A stretch of DNA of 64,000 bases from Podocnemis expansa (GCA_007922195.1 ML681971.1:23687264-23751263), one strand, 5' to 3'; numbered from the stretch's first letter, positions 24,130-35,689 are shown. Notes: generated by a model from the letters alone, not told the origin. Program-made: numbers and translations.

Positions 24130-25110
24130 TGGGAAGTGAAGAAACAGATTGATAGAGCCAGATGGGTATTACAGAAGTCAACCAGTACAAGACAAACCCA
24201 ACAAGGAAAACAACAGAACATCACTGGTCATCATCTACAGCTCCCAAGTCAAAGCTCTCCAGCACATCATCAAGACTCTACAGCTTGTGCTGCAAGATGA
24301 TCCCTCACTCTCCCAAGCCTTGGGAGGTAGGCCTCTCCTTGCTTACAGACAGCCCCCCAACCTTAAGCAAATAATCACCAGCTACTACACACCACACAAC
24401 AAAAACACTGAGGCAGGCACCTATCCCTGGAACAAAGCCCATGGCCAACCCTGTCCACGTAACTTCTACAATGACACCATCATAGGACCTAATCAAACCA
24501 GCCACTCCATCAGGGGCTCATTCTGCTCATCCATCAATATGATATGTGCCATCATGTGCCAGCCAAGCCCTTCTGCCTTATACACTGGCCAGACAGGACA
24601 GTCTCTGTACAAAAGAATAAGTGGACAGAAATCAGACATCAAGAATGGTAACATTCAAAAACCAATAGGGGAACACTTCAACCTCCATCCACAGTCTGTG
24701 AAAGACATAACAGTTACAGTGCTTCAACAGAAAAATTAAAACAAGACTCCAATGTGAACTTCAGTTTGAATTCATAAGAAAATCTGACACAAACACATTA
24801 GGTCTGAATATAGATTTGGGCTGGCTCACTCATTACCAAAGGCAAATTTAATATTCTCTTCTTCTTCTCTGTTCCACACTGTTTGAATCAAAACAACTTG
24901 TTTGGTTTCCTGAAAAAGAGTGAACTGACTTGGTGACCTACCCTTCTCTATACTTATTCACCTAACATGCTACAGGTTCCATTTCATGCATTTGATGAAG
25001 CAGGATTACACCCATGAAATCTCATGTGACAAATCAATGTATTAGTTTTTAAAGTGTCATAGGAGTCCTCGTTTGTTTGATAGAGCTATGTTTCTACTTT
25101 TTTTTTTTTA
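24130..25110 (+). mobile_element. Penelope-like element, 5'-truncated
   Basis: The element begins inside the coding region and runs through the GIY-YIG endonuclease frame, the C-terminal residues and a 3' untranslated tail. The tail is shared with the copy at 53.1-53.5 kb: CACTGTTTGAATCAAAACAA, GACCTACCCTTCTCTATACT, GATGAAGCAGGATTACACCC. It ends with the PLE 3' block near 25060-25110 and is followed at once by a reversed fragment (25113-25215). PLEs retrotranspose by using telomerase-related RT with a GIY-YIG nuclease; the RT region is absent here. Confidence 0.75.
24149..24739 (+). pseudogene. PLE GIY-YIG endonuclease domain remnant
   Basis: A 196-residue open frame. Residues 24-75 match the region before the nuclease in PLE proteins (QHIIKTLQLVLQDDP, RQPPNLKQII). 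Residues 133-149 hold C-x3-C followed by ALYTGQTG, the diverged GIY...YIG motif. LYKRISGQKSDIKN (153-166) carries the conserved Arg, with Gln where the family usually has His, and KPIGEHFN (171-178) carries the metal-binding Glu. The frame stops after VTVLQQKN. In another frame the expected C-terminal stretch continues (EFIRK, LGLNIDLGWLTHY), so a small frameshift ended it. The methionine is not a genuine start. It is a decayed, non-autonomous copy. Confidence 0.75.
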
Positions 25111-25112
25111 AC

Positions 25113-25215
25113 AGTGTTATCTGTCAAAACAATGGGAGTCCTTTGGCACCTTATAGACTAACAGATTTCTTCAGGCATAAGCTTTTGTGGGCTCCAACTC
25201 ACTTCGTTAGATGGT
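25113..25215 (-). mobile_element. PLE-type 3' fragment (reverse)
   Basis: The words GGAGTCCTTTGGCACCTTAT, AGACTAACAGATTTCTTCAG and GCATAAGCTTTTGTGGGCTC are the reversed PLE 3' end of an older-looking subfamily. It sits tail to tail with the forward PLE that ends at about 25110, so the two 3' ends face each other. Confidence 0.6.
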
Positions 25216-26026
25216 AGGTGTTATCTGTAGACTGCAGCTTCAAATAGGCGAAGCATTTGATCAATATTAAACTACATAGGGACATTTTGAAATCAAATAT
25301 TAGGGGAAGAAGGAAAACAAGAAAAAAGTTAAAGGACTCTGTTCTCCTCTCAGTTACATCAGGGCAAATCAGGAGTTATTCTGCTTTGATCAATGGCATT
25401 TCTCATTTTTCACACCAGCCTAACAGATCCTAAGAGTGGCTTTACTACTAAAACATGTCCTTAAATGCTTTCCCCAAATAGGAGCATCTGCTTGAATTGG
25501 GGTCCTAGTCCTGCTCTGTGTCTGCCATGTCACGTGGTCAGATACATTAATATGAAGAATGGTATAAAAGCTGGACTTGTCCAAGGACAAACTGTAGTTA
25601 GACCGACAGGGCTAAATAACTCAACTACTTTCTAAGACATATCAGAAATCTACTTGTTAGCTTATTAGGAATCCTGGGGCCTACACAAATTTGGACACAT
25701 GCTAGGCCTTTTGTCACGGAGTCTCAAATGACTTTGTGAAAAGAAGCTATCCACCATTATCCCCATTTAACAGATAGGGAACTGAGGGACAGGAAGTCTA
25801 AGCAACTTCTCCCCATCTCATATCAGAGCTGGAAGAATAAATTATTCATGAATAAATGCAAGGAATATGCTTAATTAAGGACATATACATGCATGATCTT
25901 CATACCCCAGCACTATGTGAGATCTTGGTAGGTATGAATAAGAAGGATACTCAAAGAGTAAGAAATAATATCAGACATCCTGAAGCCCAGCCTCCTACTC
26001 CAACTAACTCTCAGACAACAGTACTT
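25216..26026. other. Unique DNA with a MIR-like relic
   Basis: No gene seen. At about 25725-25835 the words CCATTATCCCCATTTAACAG, ATAGGGAACTGAGGGACAGG and AAGTCTAAGCAACTTCTCC are a reversed MIR core. Confidence 0.45.
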
Positions 26027-26034
26027 ACTAGAAC

Positions 26035-26784
26035 CAGGGTTAAAGTATAATTTGGTGGGCCCCAGAACCCTCCTGAATGGATGCCCTGCCAGCACCCCAG
26101 CTCCTGTCTCCCAAAAGCCAGCCCCCCAGCTCCTGCCTCCCAAACGCCTTCCCCTCACCCCAGCTCCTGCCCCCAATATCCATTCCCTGTCCCCCAAATC
26201 CACCCCAGCCCCCAATACCCACTCCCAATATCCACTCCCCTGTCCCGAATATCCACTCCCAGCCCCCAATACCATTCTCTGCCCTCAATACCTCCCATAC
26301 CTATCCCCTGCCCCCAGTACCCCACCAGCATTAGCCAGCCACCTCAGTACTTACTGGGGGTGGCACAGCTGCGGAGGAGGTGGTAGGCTCTGGGTCAGGC
26401 CAGCAGTGTGGTCTGGGCCTGGCTGGGGCTGGGGGAGTGAAGGCAGGCCCCAGGCGGGTGCGAAGCCTCAAAGGGGAGGGATTCGGTGCGGTCTTGCGCC
26501 CTGCCCTGGAACACCCCATCTCCTTCCCTGCCCTGCCCTGCCAGAATGTGAGGGAATGCCATTCTGGGGCCCACTATTTTTAGGGGCACAGCATTTGGGC
26601 CCATAAAAATAGAAAATGGTGGCAGAATGCAGCATTCCAGGGCCTGCTATTTTTCTATGATGGGCCCTGGAACACACTGTTCCAGCACCATTTTCTATTT
26701 TTAGGGGGCCCAGAACGCTTAGCCCCTAAAAATAGTGGGCCCCAGAACAGCATTTCAGGCTGTTCCACCTTACTTTAACCCCTG
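26035..26784. mobile_element. hAT-type non-autonomous element A, 750 bp, perfect 8-bp TSD
   Basis: The left end is CAGGGTTAAAGTATAATTTG and the right end is CTTACTTTAACCCCTG. Both sides are flanked by ACTAGAAC (26027-26034 and 26785-26792), a perfect 8-bp duplication. The interior is GC-rich, with a C-rich minisatellite (26090-26335) and repeated arms such as CTATTTTTAGGGG and CCCTAAAAATAGTGGGCCC. There is no transposase. A second copy in the opposite orientation lies at 35118-35689. Proline-rich open frames inside are minisatellite translations. Confidence 0.85.
26090..26335. repeat. C-rich minisatellite inside hAT element A
   Basis: Irregular tandem units built on CCCCAATATCCACTCC and CCCAGCTCCTGCC. 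The reverse-complement equivalent occurs in the second copy near 35520-35620 (GGTATTGGGGGCAGGAGCTG), so the repeat belongs to the element. Confidence 0.75.
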
Positions 26785-26882
26785 ACTAGAACAGATCTAT
26801 AGCAAAAAAAAAAAAAAAACACCCAGAAAAAGCTACATTCCTTATAAACTATGAGTTAAGAGAACAAACATACACACTAGAA

Positions 26883-27058
26883 CTGTGGTTTTCAAACTTC
26901 TTTTCCTTAGGACACAGTTGAAAAAAATCTTTTATGCCTGCAACCCAACAATTACATCTTTGAGCAATGCATTTCAGTCTTGCTGGGGAGGCTGTGACCC
27001 AGTACCTGAGGGTCTGCAACCCAGTAATGGGTCCTGACCCATAGTTTGAAAACCAGTT
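26883..27058. mobile_element. hAT MITE, 176 bp, perfect 8-bp TSD
   Basis: Termini CTGTGGTTTTCAAACTT and AGTTTGAAAACCAGTT are inverted copies. Both flanks are CACTAGAA (26875-26882 and 27059-27066). The interior includes GGTCTGCAACCCAGTAATGG. It has no coding capacity. It lies 90 bp from element A, whose target was the very similar ACTAGAAC. Confidence 0.85.
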
Positions 27059-27334
27059 CACTAGAAGATATGCACATGCCGAGCTCAACTCAGTTTCTAC
27101 TGCATTTATGTTCACACAACACAGAGACAGACATATTGGTTTTTCTTCTGACACACAGGTGCCCTTAGTGGGATTAGACTCCCAAAGAATCTTGTCCTCA
27201 TACAGAACAAGACCTTCTGTGGATGTTAAATCAGAGTAATTTCATTGACTTCAATGTTGATTTGCATCAACCAAAGACCTGGCCCACAGTCGACACCATG
27301 AATGGGGATCTGGAAGGTGGTTGTGTAACTTCCC

Positions 27335-27470
27335 CCATCTTCAAAGCATCTGATGAAGTGGGATTTTCTCCCCCAAAAGCTCATGCAAAAACCAAATTTA
27401 TTAGTCTTTAAGTGCCATAGGACTCCTTATTTGTTTGTTTTAATGAACTAGACTAACATGGCAACCCCTT
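27335..27470 (+). mobile_element. PLE 3' end fragment (forward)
   Basis: The words AAAGCATCTGATGAAGTGGG, ATTTTCTCCCCCAAAAGCTC, TTTATTAGTCTTTAAGTGCC and ACTAGACTAACATGGCAACC are the PLE 3' terminal block in sense orientation. Severely 5'-truncated. Confidence 0.75.
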
Positions 27471-30400
27471 TGGAACTTCCCATATACACTGTATAACCCT
27501 TTTATTGGGCAAGGAAGGAGTAAAAAAATGTGCAGCTTTTGATATGAAACTGCAGGAAAATATTCTAGCTACATGCATCTGAATTACATAGCTCTAGTTC
27601 ATCAAATGAAATTATAAATTTATCTCAAATTTGTAAGAAGGATGTCAAAATACACATCTCTAATGTAAGCAGATCCCGCAGCACAGCCAGCAGCTTTCAG
27701 AGAGTGGTGTGGGAATAACTGGCACAACATCCCTCTGTTTCAGTATAAGCTATAATAAACAAGTAGAAGAAAGTCCCAGTTTATATTACATTGTACCACC
27801 TAGCAATTTGGTTTTGTTTCAGGTTTAAAACCTGCCACAGATTTCAATATGGAAAGGTGGGTGGGGAACCACAAACAAAAGTGATACGCTTGTGTCATAT
27901 CACATGCTACAATGCACACTATCTTTCTGCTGGGCTTTTCAGGCATAAGAATGTATTGCTCATAGCCAAATGTAAAGCAGTTAATAAACAAGCTGTTAAT
28001 GTGTCAGTCAACAGCAGCATACACAAGGTAGAATGTCCTAGGCTTGCCCCCTCTCCCTGCAGCCCCTTCCATATTTTTCATGATCCTAATTGCATCAAAT
28101 CTAATCATTTTTATGGGATAAAAAGATTTCCATGGATGACAAAGGGTTACATTCTGAGCCCTGTTGATCCATCTAGTAAAATTAGATAAGAAATAGATTT
28201 TCAGGCAATGCATTAAAGGAGGGGGTAAGTAGAAAGGGGGATGGAAAAAGGGGAAAAATCATTTACTGCAATTCTGTGGCTCACTCCTTGGTTCAAGAAA
28301 GAAAATGTAAATGTGATGCTCGTTTGGCCACAGGCAGCTGCTTCTATCAGCCACTGCAAACCGCAGCAGGACAAAGGGGTAACTCTGGTAAAAGGAAAGG
28401 TTAATAGCAAAGCAGGAGAAGGGGGGGGGGGGGGAGCTCATCGAGATGTACAGCACGTCGCAGCCTCGACACTCGGTGATGGGTTCGAACTGGGAACTGA
28501 CATGAGATATAGAAGTGCTCATTGAAAATAATTCAGAGTGACGGCCGCATTGGCCTGAAAATGGAGAAGGGCTGAATCACCAAGCACTTGGCGAATATGC
28601 AGGAACAGGGTTGCCAACTGCTCCTGATTATTTTCAGTAATAGTCTGGATTTTACTGACCACTCCTCTCCCATCCCAACCCACAAATCTAAGAAGTTGGA
28701 TATGTAGTCACTGAGGAGGGGAAATTATTGTGTGCCTAGAGATGCACATAAAGCACAGACTCATAGATACAGCTATATAACACAGCAATAAATTAAAACA
28801 AATTTAAGTTTGGGCCTAGTCTTGCACACCTGATACAAATATTTAACTTTACTCATAGGAATAGTTCCACTGACACCAATGGGACTAGCCATGTTCCTAA
28901 AGTAAAGCATGTGTGCAAATTTTGTAGGACCAGGACCTTACAGATTGTACATGTTCGCTCACATGTACACACACATTTTATACACCTAGAAACTTACATT
29001 TACATTTCTACATGTTCTATATAGAAACAAAGTGTCTATGTACACTAACACAGAAATACAATAATGACAAAAAAGGGATCTACTTAGCAAATCTTAGGGT
29101 GCTATGAAAAAGCATGATAATGAATAGTGAGGTTCCATTTGTCATTAACAAAATTAAAGTTCTAAATTGTTTTAAAGCACTGTAATGTTCCATATCCAAT
29201 TTAAGGTGACACTTGTTTATATTGCATGTAACATACCTATATACATATTTATACATCACTCTCACAATTTATATATATATACACACTATATGCTTAGATT
29301 TGTTGTCCTAGCCAATCGCTCACAACCAGGTGAGACGTGTTAAAGTTTTGTTAGAGTGGATTCAGATGGTAACATTATACACAAAAGGCAAATTTCTGTG
29401 GAAACCTGGGTCTCTCAATGGCTGCACTTGCTCTGAACAAAGCCAACTGTAACTTTCCACCCAGAACACAGGATCCATACATATATTGCTGTAAAGCTGA
29501 TTCAGGAGCTAGACAATAGAAAAGTCACACTGGTTTATTGCGCTGTCAGTCAGAATTTGTCCATCCACCATGTGATCACGTGTGAAAGATACAGTATAAT
29601 TATTTATTTTATAGCCATGGATAAGGGTGGAGCAGAGTATGTATTAATCAGAAGATAAAAAATAGATTCTTCCTCGGTTGCTGCTAATCTGCATGGTTGA
29701 CATGGACCCTGTGGTAGGAATTAGCTTAAAAACAAACAACAAAAAAGAAGCCATTAAAGCCACCACGCTGAAGAAACAATAATGAAACCATAACAGCACT
29801 TGTATTTAGGTTGGATAACTATCTACTTCTCCATCTCAGATCTCCCACTAGTATGCATCCCCAATACATCCCTCACACACAGTGGCTATAGGGGCTGAAG
29901 CTCGAAGGCCCCAGTCTCCAGCCCCTAGGGCTCCCGTCTTATCTGCCCCCTCCGCCCCCCTGGCTGGTCTACGCCCCGGGGCGGGGCTGGGTGGCATGCA
30001 GTGAGGTCTCAATCTGGCCTTTCAGAGCCCATGGCTGGGGGTGGGGGGGCCGCACCAGAGGCTGCCGTGCACCAGCCGGCTCCACCCATGGAGGCAGACT
30101 GACTGGAGGCCACTTTCATGGACCCTGCAGTGGGGGCTGGGGCCCCCAACTGTGGTGGGGACCGTGGTAGGAGGCAACTTGGGGCTGCTGCTTACACCCT
30201 CCAATATACCCCGAACATGCCCATACTTAGCAGTTTTACTGAACACCCATGATTCACAACAACCATAGAAACCGATATGCAGATGTCACCTTCTACTTGG
30301 ACTATCACCTCAACTGTTCTGCAGCAAGGAAGACTGTTCTGCAACACACCAAACTGGGAGTCACTTTCTCCTTGCTCTGAACAGGAACTTTATGTGACTA

Positions 30401-30699
30401 TGGTAAAGAGTATTGCCCTAATGCCACCAAGTCTCTGTCTCCATTCCCCAGCAGAGCTCTCGCCTAGAACTTTCTGCAGGGTCCATCTGCCTGGCTTCCC
30501 CCAACAGTTTTAAACGAACAGTCACCAATCTGCTCACCACAAGCAAAGCATATCAGTGCCTGGAAAAGCTGCTGCCTCGCCCTGCATGCCAGGCACGTAC
30601 TATGTCCAAATGCTAGATTAAGCAGCAAGTATTTTAAAATATCATGGAATACTGATTCTAGAACATTCAGTGACGGATGAATGGCAAGAGACCCAAATT
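27471..30699. other. Noncoding DNA, no gene seen
   Basis: Mostly unique. 28421-28434 is a G run. 28435-28600 is a CpG-containing unique block that could be regulatory. 29900-30190 is GC-rich and may be part of an unrecognised repeat. Open frames (for example 27791-28189, 132 aa) have no domain. Confidence 0.45.
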
Positions 30700-31010
30700 C
30701 AGCTTAGCTCCCATAGCTCAGTGGATCTATGGTTGAACGACATGACTGCAAGTTAGAGAAGAATGGTCTTCTGGTTAAGGCCCTAAACAGAGTTAGGGGA
30801 TCTGTTACTGTGACCTTGGACAAGACACTTGATCTGTACCTCAGTTTCCCCATCTTCCTTTCTCCCATTCTTGTCTGTCTTATCTATTTACATGTTCATC
30901 TTTTTGGGACAAGACTGTCCTTTGCTACATATTTGCACAGTGTTTAGCACTGCCAGGGCCCCAGTCATGTTTGGTGCCTGGGGCACTGGTTTAATAAAAG
31001 ATTAATAATA
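30700..31010 (+). repeat. tRNA/MIR-type SINE with LINE-like tail
   Basis: The head CTCCCATAGCTCAGTGG resembles a pol III A box. The core has TGTGACCTTGGACAAGACAC and CCTCAGTTTCCCCATCTTCC. The tail has GCACAGTGTTTAGCACTGCC and ends in AATAAAAGATTAATAATAG. This order is that of vertebrate core SINEs. It is not an intact tRNA: no cloverleaf or B box can be formed. Confidence 0.55.
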
Positions 31011-31205
31011 GACATGTTGTAAGAGCAGACTCTTCTGTGAGGTTGCCACTGGACTAGAATACCAGGAGGAATGCTTTAGTCATGAGACTTTGGTTATATC
31101 CAAGCACAGAAATCAAAGGCATGAAAAAACATGCAATTCAATGTACTAACTTTCTAATGCTCACAAGCAGAAATGATCTCAGTCTGCAACTAAAGGACAC
31201 AGAAG

Positions 31206-31545
31206 ACACTGTTACTTACCCATAACTAGTGTTTTTCAAGATGTGTCACTCATGTACGTTCCAGCTCAGGTGTGTGTATGCCATGTGCATGGATTGCTGG
31301 AAAGTTTTCCCCAGACTATGTGCACGGTCAGTTGTGGCCACTAGGGGCACCTCACAACCCCCTATATATAGCCCTGCCAACCCTCTCTTTCTCCAGTTCC
31401 TTCTTGCCAGAATTCTGGCTGATGGGCGGAGGGCAGGAATGTACAAGAGCAACACGTCTCAATGAAAACCACTTACAGGTAAGTAACTGTTTCTTCTTCT
31501 TCGAGTGATTGCTCATGTCAATTCCAGCTCAGGTGATTCCTAAAC
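31206..31545 (-). repeat. DIRS left inverted terminal repeat and internal complementary region
   Basis: 31206-31411 is the inverted counterpart of 41495-42619; shared words include CCCCCTATATATAGCCCTGC and CTCCAGTTCCTTCTTGCC (as complements on the right). The outermost GTTACTTACCC (31206) recurs inverted at 31479-31489 as GGTAAGTAACTG. It is followed by GAGTGATTGCTCATGTCAAT, TCCAGCTCAGG, an echo of the terminus at 31233-31270. This is the arrangement of the DIRS internal complementary region, used to recreate ends during circular replication. Confidence 0.7.
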
Positions 31546-32928
31546 CTTACCTTGCAGGAAGGATGGAATTCTATCATTTCGTTGCTCTATCAACTGCCAC
31601 ATTGTCTCTGCCTGCTGGATAAGCACATAGTGAGCTGTGAAGGTGTGCACCGATGACCACGTTGCTGCCTTGCATATGTCTAGTATAGGCACATGAGCTA
31701 GGAAGGCCGCTGATAAGGCCTGAGCATGAGTTGAATGAGTCGTCACCGTTGGGGGGATACCCTAGCTAACTCATAATAATGCGTGATGTATGCTGTGATC
31801 CAGGATGATGAACACTGGGAGGACACTGGTTGTCCTTTCATCCTGTCTGCCACAGCTACGAATAACCAGGCAGATTTGCGAAAAGGTCTTGTGTGGTCCA
31901 GGTAGAAGGGCAAGGCTCTCCTCATATCTAGCGAGTGTAGCCTTTTTTATTGCTCAATAGCATGAGGCTTAGGGTAGAAAATCAGGAGGACTATGTCCTG
32001 ATTATTGTGGAAATGAGAAACCACTTTGGGCAAAAAGGCCAGGTGAGGGTGGAGCTGAACCTGATCATTAAAAAGGATCCGTCAGTGCTTTCAACTCTGA
32101 TACTCTATGGGCTGAAGTGACTGCAACCAAAAATGCTACTTCCCATGAAAGGTATAGCAATGGGCAGGATGCCAAAGGCTCAAATGGGAGCCCTGTCAGT
32201 CTTGACCAAGAGAAGGTTCAGGTCCCCCTGGATAACTGGTGGACAGATGGATGGGAAGAGTCTGTCCAAGTCTTTCATAAAGCGCTTCACAATGAGGTCT
32301 AAGAACAGGGAGCCTTTTGCCGAGCCCTCATGAAAGGCTGAGATGGCCGCTAAATGGACTTTGATAGATATGCCTGATAGCCCCTGCTGTTTAAGGTCCA
32401 AAAGATAGTCCAGGACCAATGGGATTGGGCTTACGTAGCCATAACCTCCTTTCCCTCTGCCCAGGCACAGAAGCTTTTCCCTTTTGCTTGGTAGGTGGTT
32501 CTGGCTGAAGGCTTTCTGCTGTTGAGGAGGACTCTCTGCACCCGAAGGGAGCATTGGCATTCAACCCTGATCAGCCATGGAGGTACCATGCCTTCAGGTG
32601 CAGGGCTCAGAGACTGGGATGCCTGAGGACCCCTTGGTTCTGCGTGAGTAGGTCTGGGTATTGCATCAGAGTAATGGGGCCCTTGACTGACATGGTAAGC
32701 AGTGTCAGGAATCAGTGCTGCCTCAGCCATTCTGGGGCAATCAGAATCACCCTCGCCTTGTCGTTTTTCAGGAGTAGCCCTGTGCACCAGGAGTGTTGGT
32801 GCGAAGGCATAGTAAAGTTGGTTCATCCAAGGAATTAAGAAGGCATCCGCTAATGACCCTGGGCTCTGATTTTGGATGGAACAAAATCTTTGGCATTTCC
32901 AGTTGGCGTCTGATGCGAAGAGGTCCAC
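31540..32928 (-). pseudogene. DIRS tyrosine recombinase remnant
   Basis: Read on the minus strand, the upstream frame (32431-32928) opens with MDLFASDANWKC, the segment that follows RNase H in DIRS. The recombinase N-terminal part is at 32180-32560 (PLVLDYLLDLKQQGLSGI, KVHLAAISAFHEG). Further on, AHRVSELKAL near 32045-32090 retains the first catalytic Arg. The C-terminal box near 31715-31745 reads HSTH where the family has H-x-x-R, so the second catalytic Arg is replaced by His, a change that fits CpG decay. ATWSSVHTFTAHY keeps the candidate nucleophilic Tyr. Stops and frameshifts separate these segments, so it is inactive. Confidence 0.75.
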
Positions 32929-34010
32929 TCAGGGAGTCCTCCATTGATGGAAGATCCTTTTCAGAGCATCTGCCCAGATCGACCATTCATGGGAGAGGAA
33001 CTGCCTGCTGAGGTTGTCTGTCAAGGTGTTCTGTGAGCCCAGTAGGTACAATGCTGTCAGGCGAACTGAATGACGAATGCAGAACTCCCAGAGGTTGCAG
33101 GCTTCTTGACATAGAGGAGATGATTGAGCCCTGCCTTGCTTGTTTATGTAGTGCATGGCCGTAGTATTATCTGCCTGAACTAGTATGTACTTGCCTTTTA
33201 GCCTGTCCCGGAAGGCCACACAAGCTAGGTGGCCTGCACTGGCTTTGTGTCTAGAGCCTGCCTAGGTGAGCTCCGCAGCCCATGTCTGATACGCCCCTCA
33301 CCAGGCACTCCGAGAACTGTGGTCTTTGGAAAGACACTCCATCACACATATTGCAATGGACTGTTCTCCACTGCAGATCCCAGACAATGTGGGGAGGTAG
33401 GCAGACCAGGGAATCTAATGAGTCCCTGGACGGGTGGCACACGGAGGCCAGCCAAGACTGGAAAGGGCAGTGCCTCAGCTGGACGAATTCCACAACAGAC
33501 GTGCATGAGGCCATGTGACCCAGGAGCCTCAGACATGTGTGAACCAGGGTGAAAGGGTGATCCACCAATTGCTTGACCAAGCTTGAGATGGTCGCAAACC
33601 AGGTTAGAGGGAGAGAGGCACACGCTTTCCTCGAGTCCAGCGTTGAACCGGAATTAGCATGGGACTTTGTCTCATTTATTAGAAGGCTAAGACTGAGGAA
33701 TGTTGATTGGACCACTCAAAGATGTGCCTGAATCTCTTGCTGGGACTGGCCCTTCACCAGCCAGTCATCCAGGTAAGGGAATACCCAAATACTTTGCTGT
33801 CTGAGGAAAGCAGCTACAACCATGAGGCACTTGGTGAATATCTGTGGCGCTGCCACCAGGAGAAAAGGGAGGACGGTAAATTGGAAATGTCTCTGTCCCA
33901 CCAGGAACCAAAGGAAATGTCTGTGGCATGGCAACATTGCTATATGAAAATAAGCGTCCCTCAGATTAAGGGTGGCGTACCAGTCCCTGGGGTCTAGCAA
34001 TCAGATGATA
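32929..34010 (-). pseudogene. DIRS reverse transcriptase-RNase H remnant
   Basis: The RT part (33716-34000, minus) contains LNLRDAYFHI (motif A), VLPF with APQIFTK (motif B region) and YLDD (33764-33775, motif C). The motif A Asp is Asn here, so a catalytic residue is lost. Downstream, 33251-33715 has ASDMGCGAHL-like residues (VSDMGCGAHLG) of the connection/RNase H domain and CLRLLGHMASCT. The segment at 32929-33219 has QADNTTAMHYINKQG and LTDNLSR, RNase H residues. Frames are shifted relative to each other. Several in-frame methionines are not real starts. Confidence 0.8.
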
Positions 34011-35117
34011 GTGGTCAGGGAGACTATGTAGAACTTAATTTTGAGTAGAAATTTGTTTAATAGTCACCTTAGGTCTAAAATAGTCTGCAGGCCTCCTTTC
34101 ACTTTTGGAATTAGGAAACAGTGGGAGTAGAACCTCCTTCCCAGACAATCCACTGGTACTTCTTGCAGCTCCCATCGAGACAAGAGACTATACCTCCACT
34201 TCCAGTAGATGTTCATGAGAGGGGTTCGTGAAGAAGGACAGGGAGGGGCAGGGTGGCTGTGAAGAAGGGATGGAGGAGAACTAGAGCGAGTATCCCCCTC
34301 TTATGTGCAAGACCCATTGGTCTGAGGTAATACTGGACCAGGCATGGTAATATCGGGACAACTTGTCCCCAAGGGTGTGTGTGTGTTGGGGGGAAATCTG
34401 TGTCCAGGACTCGTATGACGCCCTTGGGCGTACCCTCAAAAGCTTTTCTTGCTGGTGTGTTGGTGATGAGTCTGGTTCCTATTCTTACTTGAAGGCCTGT
34501 TTGACTGCTGGTTGTTGTGGTTTCCCCTCTGGGAGGCATTTCATCTCCCTTGATAATGGTGAGTGGGAGGTTGAAGGATGCCTTTGGGGAGCAGAGATAT
34601 GCAGCCCCAATGACTTCAGCATTTTTTGGGAATCTTTCAGGGTCTGGAGCTTGGTGCCTGTTTGCACTGAAAAAGATCTGAACCTTCAAATGGGAGATCC
34701 TGGATCGTTGTTTGAACCTCCCGGGGAAGGCCAGAAGTTTCCTTCTCATAGTGATTCCCAATGCCATGGTTCGTGTGGTGGCATTCGCTGCATCCAAAGT
34801 TGACTGCAATGCCCTTGAGACTCCCTCTCCCTCTTCTACCATCGTAGATAGCTCGGACCAAAAGTCATGACTCACAATACTGGTAAACTTCTCCAAGGTG
34901 GACCAGGAGTTGAAGGCGCAGCGGCTGAGGATGGCCTGTTGATTGGCAGTCCTTACCTGGAGACCCTCAGTGGAATAAACCTTCCTGCCAAACAAGTCCA
35001 GCCTTCTTGTGTCTTTTGATTTGGGGGTTGGTCCTTGGTGGTCTCTTTTGTTGGCTGCTGCCACGACTAGGGAGCTTGGGGCTGGGTGAGCTTAAGAATG
35101 TTCATGATCCTTAGAAG

Positions 35118-35689
35118 CAGGGGTTAAAGTTAGGCGGAATGCAGTGGAATGCTGTTCTGGGGCTCACTATTTTTAGGGGCTCAGTGTTCTGGTCCCCCTA
35201 AAAATAGAAATGGAGATGGAACGCTGTGTTCCGGGGCCCACCATTTAAAAATAGTGGGCCCTGGAATGCAGCATTCTGGCTCCATTTTCTATTGTTAGGG
35301 GCCCAAATGCTGAGCCCCTGAAAATAGCAGGCCCTGGAACGGCGTTCTGCAGTGTTCCGGCAGGCAGAGGGAGAGCGGAGAGAGTGTGCCTACTTCCCCT
35401 GTGCATGTGCAGACTGCGCTTGCAGGCAGACGCCTCCAAGCACAGCCTGCAGGCTGCATTGTCTCCCAGCCCAGTGCGTGACTGCCGGTAAATACTGGGG
35501 CAGCCCGGCTCACACTGGGGGGGGTATTGGGGGCACCTGAGCTGGGGGTGGGTATTGGGGGCAGGAGCTGGGGGGGGCTGGTATTTATGGGGCAGGAGCT
35601 GAGGTGCAGGAGGGGGGCCCACCCCTGTGGAGTGGGGCCTGCTTGATTAGGAGTGTTCCGGGGCCCGCAAAATTATACTTTAACCCGTG
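35118..35689. mobile_element. hAT-type non-autonomous element A, second copy, 572 bp
   Basis: It begins CAGGGGTTAAAGTTAGGCGG and ends AATTATACTTTAACCCGTG, the same family as 26035-26784 but in the opposite orientation. Flanks CTTAGAAG (35110-35117) and GTTAGAAG (35690-35697) form an 8-bp duplication with one mismatch. It inserted into the DIRS Gag region. Inside are the same CTATTTTTAGGGGC arms and a G-rich version of the minisatellite. No transposase is present. Confidence 0.85.

Noticed and set aside
26052..26606. Proline-rich open frames (up to 184 aa)
   Set aside because: They lie wholly inside hAT element A and translate its C-rich minisatellite in several frames at once.
28605..28700. 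Possible MITE starting CAGGGTTGCCAACTG
   Set aside because: A hAT-like start was noticed, but no inverted partner or 8-bp duplication could be found.
30700..30735. Possible tRNA gene
   Set aside because: Only an A-box-like sequence is present; no cloverleaf, anticodon stem or B box. It is the head of a SINE relic.
32554..33552. Plus-strand open frames across the DIRS region
   Set aside because: Shadows of the minus-strand RT/RNase H and recombinase remnants.
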